DNA from: Deltaproteobacteria bacterium HGW-Deltaproteobacteria-15
GTDB taxonomy: Bacteria > Desulfobacterota > DSM-4660 > Desulfatiglandales > HGW-15
DNA: 64,000 nucleotides
Direction: 5' to 3'
NCBI GenBank assembly: GCA_002840535.1
Contig: PHBH01000013.1
Coordinates: forward strand, 43,508-107,507
Part shown: piece after piece, positions 59,017-64,000 of the stretch
How positions within the stretch are numbered: position 1 is the stretch's first letter
Layout: every line of letters starts with the position of its first letter
Translations under genes and position numbers: made by a program
The notes under the pieces: model-generated
Databases searched by the model: none
Seen by the model: the letters and a program-made list of their open reading frames with translations, nothing else
Told to the model about the DNA's origin: nothing

Positions 59017-60834
59017 ATGGAAGACCTTGTCGAGTTGGACTCATACCGGATCGAAGGCCGCATCGGTTCAGGAGGAATGGCAACCGTCTACAAGGCATAT
59101 CAATCCAGCATGGGCCGCTATGTCGCCCTTAAGATCATGTCACAGGAGATTTCCAGAGATGCGGCAGCGGTTTCTCGCTTCGAAGTCGAGGCCAAGATCA
59201 TCGGGAACCTTCAACATCCTTACATCCTGCCTGTGTACGATTTTGGTCAATCCAAAGGGTATTATTATCTCGCGATGCGGCTTGTAGAGACCGGCTCTTT
59301 ACATGATCTCATACGGAAGACCGGCAGTTTTGATCTTCCTCAGGTCACCTCGGTCGTCAAACAGGTTGGCGGCGCCTTGGACTACGCCCACCAGAAGGGG
59401 GTTATCCATCGCGATTTCAAGCCGGGTAACGTCCTGATCGACGAATTCGGCAATTGCCTCCTCACCGATTTCGGAATTGCCAAGCTCATGGAAGCCACCA
59501 CCCATTTGACCGTCAAAGGCCAAATCATGGGAACCCCGACGTATCTCTCCCCCGAGCAGGCTTCCGGGGAAAGAATCACCGACGGGAGGAGCGATATCTA
59601 CTCTCTTGGTGTCGTCATCTACCAGATGTTGACCGGAGACGTCCCATTCAGGGCGGACAGCTCACTGGGAGTTCTGTACAAGCACATACATGAACCGCCT
59701 CCTTCCCCGCGGTCACTGCTTCCGGAATTGCCCGATTCGTTGGACAAGGTGGTCTTGAAGGCGCTGGCCAAGAATCCTGACGATCGTTTCCGCACTGCAG
59801 GAGAGCTCGTAAATGCCTTCGAAGATGCAGTGCGCCCCGGTCTGGGTCAGGTCCGGGGTTCCTCAGACAAAAAGAAAAAGCTCAAAAGCATCGGTTTCCG
59901 CAAGTGGATGATCCCGGCGGTGGCTGCCCTTCTCATTGTGATCGCGGCGGTGTTCTATTCTGTGAAGCATTTGGACCGGTTTTTGGGTGGGCAGGATCAC
60001 ATGGCTCTGGTAGACTCCGGGGCCCTTAAGGCTGAGGAGAAGAATACCAAGGGATTCGAACAATACAGGCATCAGAAAGACCAGGCCCTTATGGTGCTCA
60101 TACCCGCCGGTGAATTCATGATGGGATCGGATCAGTATTCCTACGAAAAGCCCGTACAGAAAATAGCGTTGAAATCCTATTTTATCGACAAGTACCCGAT
60201 AACCAATAAGCAGTACGAGCAGTTCGTGCAGCAGACCCAGCACGTAACAGATGCAGAAAAAATCGGGTACGGAAATGTTCTCCAGGGCCGTCACTGGAGA
60301 AAGGTGAAAGGGGCGACCTGGAGAAAGCCGGACGGGCTCGAGTCGATCGATGGCAAAGAAAACCACCCGGTGAGGCAGATTTCCTATAACGACGCATTGG
60401 CTTATTGCAAGTGGGCCGATAAGGACCTGCCGACCGAGGCCCAATGGGAAAAGGCTGCCAGGGGTCCCCAGGGCTATAAGTACCCCTGGGGGGATTCGGA
60501 TCCGAATGATACACTGGCTAACTACGATAATTTCATCGGTACGACCACTGCCGTCGATCAGTTCGAAAAGGGACAGAGCTTTTACGGCTGCTTCGACATG
60601 GCCGGCAACACCTATGAGTGGTGCAAAGATTGGTACACGACCTACTCCGAAGGCAAAAGGGGGGAGATGGATCCTGCCGGTCCCGATAAGGGGAGTGAGC
60701 ATGTCGTGAAAGGGGGCTGTTACGTGGAAGGCATGGAAAGCCTCCGCTCCCCGCACCGTGACCGGTTCGACCCCAACTACAGCAGCAACCTGATCAGCTT
60801 CAGGAGCGTTTGTAAACCGGTCGTGAAAAAGTAG
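59017..60834 (+). CDS. Membrane Ser/Thr kinase with formylglycine-generating-enzyme-like C-terminus
   Basis: 605 residues. Kinase domain residues about 10-275: IGSGGMATVYKA, K39 in VALKI, HRDFKPGN (D133), DFG 151-153, SPEQ. A membrane helix at about 298-316 (KWMIPAVAALLIVIAAVFYS) follows a basic KKKKLK. The outer part (about 350-603) is an FGE-sulfatase/SUMF1-type C-type lectin-like domain (VLIPAGEFMMGSD, LPTEAQWEKAARGPQGYKYPWG, GNTYEWCKDWY, GGCY). As a fusion it probably senses an external ligand. It follows PP2C by 58 bp. Its TAG stop is the first codon of a heptamer repeat. Confidence 0.92.
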   Translation: MEDLVELDSYRIEGRIGSGGMATVYKAYQSSMGRYVALKIMSQEISRDAAAVSRFEVEAKIIGNLQHPYILPVYDFGQSKGYYYLAMRLVETGSLHDLIRKTGSFDLPQVTSVVKQVGGALDYAHQKGVIHRDFKPGNVLIDEFGNCLLTDFGIAKLMEATTHLTVKGQIMGTPTYLSPEQASGERITDGRSDIYSLGVVIYQMLTGDVPFRADSSLGVLYKHIHEPPPSPRSLLPELPDSLDKVVLKALAKNPDDRFRTAGELVNAFEDAVRPGLGQVRGSSDKKKKLKSIGFRKWMIPAVAALLIVIAAVFYSVKHLDRFLGGQDHMALVDSGALKAEEKNTKGFEQYRHQKDQALMVLIPAGEFMMGSDQYSYEKPVQKIALKSYFIDKYPITNKQYEQFVQQTQHVTDAEKIGYGNVLQGRHWRKVKGATWRKPDGLESIDGKENHPVRQISYNDALAYCKWADKDLPTEAQWEKAARGPQGYKYPWGDSDPNDTLANYDNFIGTTTAVDQFEKGQSFYGCFDMAGNTYEWCKDWYTTYSEGKRGEMDPAGPDKGSEHVVKGGCYVEGMESLRSPHRDRFDPNYSSNLISFRSVCKPVVKK

Positions 60835-61140
60835 GCAGTAAGCAGTAGGCGGTGAAGGCGGAAAACGGCTGGTCCCTCATCGTTGTCACGCTCCGGCATG
60901 GGAACGCGAGGCAAGGACGCCCCAATTCCGACTTTGTTTCGTCATCCCGGACTCGATCCGGAATCCAGTCTTTGCGCAGTCGTACACCCTCAAAAATAAT
61001 CGCCGCCCAAGGAGGACATGACTCCAGGGCGGCGCATAGTCTACTTACTGATCTTTTGCTTCCTGCTCCTTGCTACCTACTCCCTACTCTTCTGTTGTCC
61101 CTTACTGCTTACTACCTACTGCTTACCGCCTGCTGCACTA
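60832..61140. repeat. Inverted heptamer arrays between convergent kinase and OmpH genes
   Basis: TAGGCAGTAAGCAGTAGGC (60832-60850) provides the stop codon of the kinase. The inverted array at 61101-61140 provides the TAG stop codon of ompH on the minus strand. The two arrays can pair. The 303-bp gap between the genes also holds a TCATCCCGGACTCGATCCGG repeat (60941-60960) and degenerate CTACTTACTG text at 61038-61090. No gene lies here. Confidence 0.75.
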
Positions 61141-61659
61141 CTTCGCCTTGTCGTTCAGCTCCTTGATCACCTTGTCGGTGATATCCAGACCGGCATCCAG
61201 GTACCCTATTGCAGTCGGATCCTTCAGAATGATCCCGAACTTATTCTTCTTGGCAACGTCCTTCAATATCTGATCTGCCTGGGCAAGGATTGCGGAAACA
61301 AGCTCCCGGTCCTCCTTCTGGATGTCTTGCTTGGCATCCGCCAGCAGTCTTTGGTACTCCTTGTTCGCCGTCTGAAACTCATCGAGTTTGCTGGACCTTT
61401 CCTTCTGGCTCATCTTGTCGGCGTTCTTAGAGAGCAGCTCCTTCAGCTTGTTCACTTCCTGCTGTTTCTTCGTAACGTCCTGCTGCTTCTTCTTGCGCAG
61501 GGCCTCGAGCTCGCCTTTCGCCTTTTGGCCGACCTTCGACTCGCTGACGAGCCGCTGTAGATTGATGTATCCCACCTTCTCCTGGGCAGGAGAGGAACCC
61601 ACCATCCACATGTTCAAGAGAACGCTTCCAACAACGACCAGCATGCATTTCAGTTTCAT
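61138..61659 (-). CDS. OmpH/Skp-family periplasmic chaperone
   Basis: 173 residues. MKLKCMLVVVGSVLLNMWMVGSSPAQ is a signal peptide. EKVGYINLQRLVSESKVGQKAKGELEAL is the typical Skp start; a long coiled coil follows (residues about 45-125, KKKQQDVTKKQQEVNKLKELL). The IGYLDAGLDITDKVIKELND end is characteristic. It carries unfolded outer-membrane proteins through the periplasm. AAGGA with 8-nt spacing precedes the ATG. It lies 53 bp downstream of the large adhesin gene, which would need such a chaperone. The TAG stop codon lies in a heptamer repeat. Confidence 0.9.
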   Translation of the reverse strand: MKLKCMLVVVGSVLLNMWMVGSSPAQEKVGYINLQRLVSESKVGQKAKGELEALRKKKQQDVTKKQQEVNKLKELLSKNADKMSQKERSSKLDEFQTANKEYQRLLADAKQDIQKEDRELVSAILAQADQILKDVAKKNKFGIILKDPTAIGYLDAGLDITDKVIKELNDKAK

Positions 61660-61712
61660 CTACTAATCCTTTCACATGAATTTTCCAACAACCCGATCTG
61701 TCGGTTCTAAGC

Positions 61713-64000
61713 CTATTGCACCAAGTAAACGAGATTGATCCGCTGAGGCCGATCTTCCTCTAACAGGATACCCGGTTCATCCGCCAAGGTCGGCAAACCC
61801 CACAGGAACGTTGTAAGCTCATCTTCTTCCTCCAGCCCGATGCCTATGAGGGTGGGAGGACCCTGGAAGAATTCCGCTTGCGTGGCCGCTTGCACCGCAT
61901 TTTCAAGCAAGGTCAGCTGCGACGATGCAGTGGCAGCCGCCGCGGTAGCCGCTTCTATTTCGGCGATACCGTATGTGTAGCTTCCCACCGTAACGGCGCC
62001 CGGGGCAGAAATGTTACCTTCCGGAGGCAGGGCCCTGCCCGTTGTCCAGTTGTAGAATCCGGACATACCCATTCCGTCCGTGCCTCTCAAGGTCATCATG
62101 AATTGACTGCCCTCCACATCGAAGGTGGGTCTGACCGACATGCCGATCATATAGGCATTCACATCCACAGACTGTCCAGAGATTGTCCCAGGCCCTTCGA
62201 TATTCTGAACCGAATAGAGGCTGACACGACCCGTGCCCGCGTTGATCCCCCCTGCGATGCCTATTGAAGCTCCGTCTATGTCTATCGCTCCACCATTGGA
62301 GATCAGCGCTCCCCCGATCGTCACTGCACCGCTATGGTCGATGGTGATCGCAGAGCCGTTAGTGGTTATCGGTGCGCCCGTGTTGTCAAAGGTCGTCCCC
62401 GCACTGCTGAATCCGCCAGGCGCCGTTACCGCACCGTTCAGATCCACCGCTCCCCCATCTATGATCGAGATGGAGTTCGCGGCAAGGGTCGAGTTCGAGG
62501 TGACCCCACCCGCTGCGCTGTTGATCGTCAGTGTTCCCAGTGCCGCGTTGCTCCCAACAGCGCCATTGAACAGGATGCTCCTGCTGCCAGCCGTCAGAGT
62601 AAGATTCTGGGCATAATCCACCGTCCCATCCAACGTGTTCTGGAATAGGATGTTCCCCGACGACGTACCGGTATTCACCACCACGTCACCTGAAAGCACC
62701 GTGGCGCGGTTGAAGGTCACATTCCCTGAGGTGGTCGTTATATCGCCCGCGGTGATCAAACCGCCTGCAAGGGTCCCTCCAAAGGTCACGTCGCCTGCCG
62801 AGGTCACGATATCGCCTGCTGCCGCGATCGTGGTTGTACCCACCGAATCAAGCGTCACATTTCCGGCTCCGGAGTTGATCCCGGAGTTCAGGGCTATGGT
62901 AGCGCCAGCGCCCGTCGCATCGATATCGACCGCTCCTCCGTCTGACCGCAGCGCCCCGCCTATGATTACATTGCCTGTATGATTGATGGTGATCCCGGTG
63001 CCTGTGGTCGTGATCGGTCCGCCCGTGTTGTCAAAGGTGGTTCCTGCACTGCTGAATCCGCCCGGTGATGTAACCGCACCGTTCAGATCCACCGCCCCGC
63101 CATCCGTAATCGAGATCGAAGAGGCAGCCATGGTCGAGTTCGAGGTGATCCCGCCGGCACTGTGGATCCTCAGCGCTCCGAGCCTCACTGTGCTCCCCAC
63201 CGCACCATTGAACAGGATGTTTCCCGTCCCGGCCGTCAGATCAAGCGTCTGGGTGTCGGGAACCGTCCCGTCCAGCGTGCTCTGGTACGAGATGTTTCCC
63301 GCCCCTGCTCCGGTATCCACCACCACGTTGGCCCCAAGCACGGTGGCACGGTTGAAGGTCACATCCCCTCCGGCGGTCGTCACATCGCCAGAGGTGGTCA
63401 AAGCGCCGGCGCGAGTTCCTCCAAAGGTCACATCGCCTGTCGTGGTTACGATATCCCCTGCTGCGGCGACGGTGGTCCTCCCCGCCGAGTCGAGCGTCAC
63501 ATCCCCGGCTCCGGAGGTGATGCCGGAGTTCAGGCCTATGGTAGCTCCGGCGCCCGTCGCGTCGATATCAACTGCCCCGCCATTGGAGGCCAGCGCTCCG
63601 CCGATCGTCACCGCACCGGCATGGTTGATGGTGATCGCATTGTTGGTGGTCGTGATAGGTCCGCCCGTATTGTCAAAGGTGGTCCCCGCACTGCTGAATC
63701 CGCCAGGGGATGTGATTCTCCCCCTTATTACCACGCCACCACCATTGGCGATGGTGACGGAAGTGGCGTCGATTGTCGAGTTCGAGGTAACCCCACCCGT
63801 TGCGCCGTTGATTGTCAAGTCCCCAAGTCTCGTTGTGTCCCCTACCGCACCGTCGAACGTGACATTCCCGGTCCCCGCCGCCAGCGTGAGATTCTGACCG
63901 CCGTCGACCGTGCCGCTGAAGAGGATGTTCCCGGCTCCCGCACCCGTATTGATCGCCACGGGACCGGTCAGCGTCACCGCACGGGCAAAGCTCACATTGT
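61713..64000 (-). CDS. Large repetitive filamentous-haemagglutinin-like surface protein (N-terminus outside window)
   Basis: At least 762 residues, open at the window edge. Three or more long repeats of about 214 residues are built of short beta-helix rungs (TSPGGFSSAGTTFDNTGGPI, GAVTIGGALASNGGAVDIDA, GTGNILFNGAVGS), a pattern of two-partner-secreted adhesins. Composition is Gly/Thr/Ala/Asn rich with almost no Cys or Lys. The C-terminal 150 residues (FDVEGSQFMMTLRGTDGMGMSGFYNWTTG ... INLVYLVQ) are non-repetitive. Probably secreted and bound to the surface. No TpsB transporter is in view. Confidence 0.82.
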   Translation of the reverse strand, partial: NVSFARAVTLTGPVAINTGAGAGNILFSGTVDGGQNLTLAAGTGNVTFDGAVGDTTRLGDLTINGATGGVTSNSTIDATSVTIANGGGVVIRGRITSPGGFSSAGTTFDNTGGPITTTNNAITINHAGAVTIGGALASNGGAVDIDATGAGATIGLNSGITSGAGDVTLDSAGRTTVAAAGDIVTTTGDVTFGGTRAGALTTSGDVTTAGGDVTFNRATVLGANVVVDTGAGAGNISYQSTLDGTVPDTQTLDLTAGTGNILFNGAVGSTVRLGALRIHSAGGITSNSTMAASSISITDGGAVDLNGAVTSPGGFSSAGTTFDNTGGPITTTGTGITINHTGNVIIGGALRSDGGAVDIDATGAGATIALNSGINSGAGNVTLDSVGTTTIAAAGDIVTSAGDVTFGGTLAGGLITAGDITTTSGNVTFNRATVLSGDVVVNTGTSSGNILFQNTLDGTVDYAQNLTLTAGSRSILFNGAVGSNAALGTLTINSAAGGVTSNSTLAANSISIIDGGAVDLNGAVTAPGGFSSAGTTFDNTGAPITTNGSAITIDHSGAVTIGGALISNGGAIDIDGASIGIAGGINAGTGRVSLYSVQNIEGPGTISGQSVDVNAYMIGMSVRPTFDVEGSQFMMTLRGTDGMGMSGFYNWTTGRALPPEGNISAPGAVTVGSYTYGIAEIEAATAAAATASSQLTLLENAVQAATQAEFFQGPPTLIGIGLEEEDELTTFLWGLPTLADEPGILLEEDRPQRINLVYLVQ
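62401..64000 (-). repeat. Tandem 642-645-bp coding repeats of the adhesin
   Basis: The same DNA (GCACTGCTGAATCCGCC) recurs at 62401, 63046 and 63688, i.e. spacings of 645 and 642 bp. Each unit encodes about 214 residues and is itself made of rung-like sub-repeats. This explains the long antisense frames on the plus strand here. Confidence 0.85.

Noticed and set aside
62983..63897. Pro/Val/Ser-rich plus-strand frame over the adhesin
   Set aside because: Mirror of the Gly/Thr/Asn repeats of the minus-strand adhesin, carrying the same period and no start signal.
62401..64000. CRISPR array
   Set aside because: Repeats are 642-645 bp, in frame and coding; there are no short repeats with unique spacers and no cas genes.

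Overview
The window looks like a chromosomal stretch of an anaerobic or facultatively anaerobic deltaproteobacterium (Desulfobacterota, Syntrophobacter/Desulfomonile-like). This is an inference from gene content: HdrA and HdrA-MvhD flavoproteins, polyferredoxins, acyl-CoA metabolism genes, class III-type polyhydroxyalkanoate (PHA) synthases, and Ser/Thr kinase-FHA-PP2C signalling. The sequence is moderately GC-rich. No rRNA, tRNA, CRISPR array, phage or transposase gene was seen.

Layout. 1-4.6 kb: flavodoxin-like protein and radical SAM protein (minus), class V aminotransferase (plus), amidase (minus). 5.1-13.7 kb: a PHA locus with two class III-like synthases, a PhaE subunit, several small granule or coiled-coil proteins, a MaoC/PhaJ hydratase and an intracellular-type depolymerase. 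It is followed by an ADP-ribosylglycohydrolase. 14.6-24.8 kb (minus): a redox operon. It begins with a TetR regulator and an old-yellow-enzyme/2,4-dienoyl-CoA-reductase-like flavoprotein. It continues through ferredoxins, a VOC protein, an HdrA split by one in-frame stop codon, an HdrA-MvhD fusion and a GltD-like oxidoreductase. 25.3-31.8 kb: an STI1-like exported protein, a YjdF/DUF2238 membrane protein, aminotransferase, 3-hydroxyacyl-CoA dehydrogenase, methylmalonyl-CoA epimerase, universal stress protein and histidine phosphatase. 32.0-40.3 kb: CRP/FNR regulator, GAF-adenylate cyclase, MoxR/vWA pair, HtpX, a GT9 glycosyltransferase and TilS. 40.4-46.6 kb: a Cys-rich micropeptide, two MEDS-domain sensors (one a PAS histidine kinase), two CheY-like regulators and two metallo-beta-lactamase-fold hydrolases. 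46.7-60.8 kb: a phosphothreonine-signalling island. It holds a kinase fused to a cyclic-nucleotide-binding domain, a large Cys-rich protein, an ImpI/TagH-like protein and a double-FHA membrane protein. It also holds a 1361-residue caspase-fold protein with ten Ig-like repeats and no catalytic Cys, a PP2C phosphatase, and a kinase fused to a formylglycine-generating-enzyme-like (FGE) domain. 61.1-64 kb (minus): OmpH/Skp and the C-terminal part of a repetitive adhesin that runs off the window.

How parts work together (inference). PHA synthesis, hydratase and depolymerase genes handle 3-hydroxyacyl-CoA storage. The dehydrogenase and epimerase connect to short-chain acyl-CoA and propionate chemistry. 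The OYE-Hdr operon looks like a flavin-based electron-transfer module coupling acyl-CoA or enoate redox chemistry to ferredoxin and NADH. A cyclase, a CRP-like regulator and a kinase-cNBD fusion in one window suggest cyclic-nucleotide input into threonine phosphorylation, read by FHA proteins and reversed by PP2C.

Non-coding sequence is rich in short dispersed repeats. Several families sit exactly at, or even supply, the stop codons of genes. There are also several long near-perfect hairpins, including one 284-bp element bounded by inverted repeats. All family assignments come from reading motifs; no database search was run.
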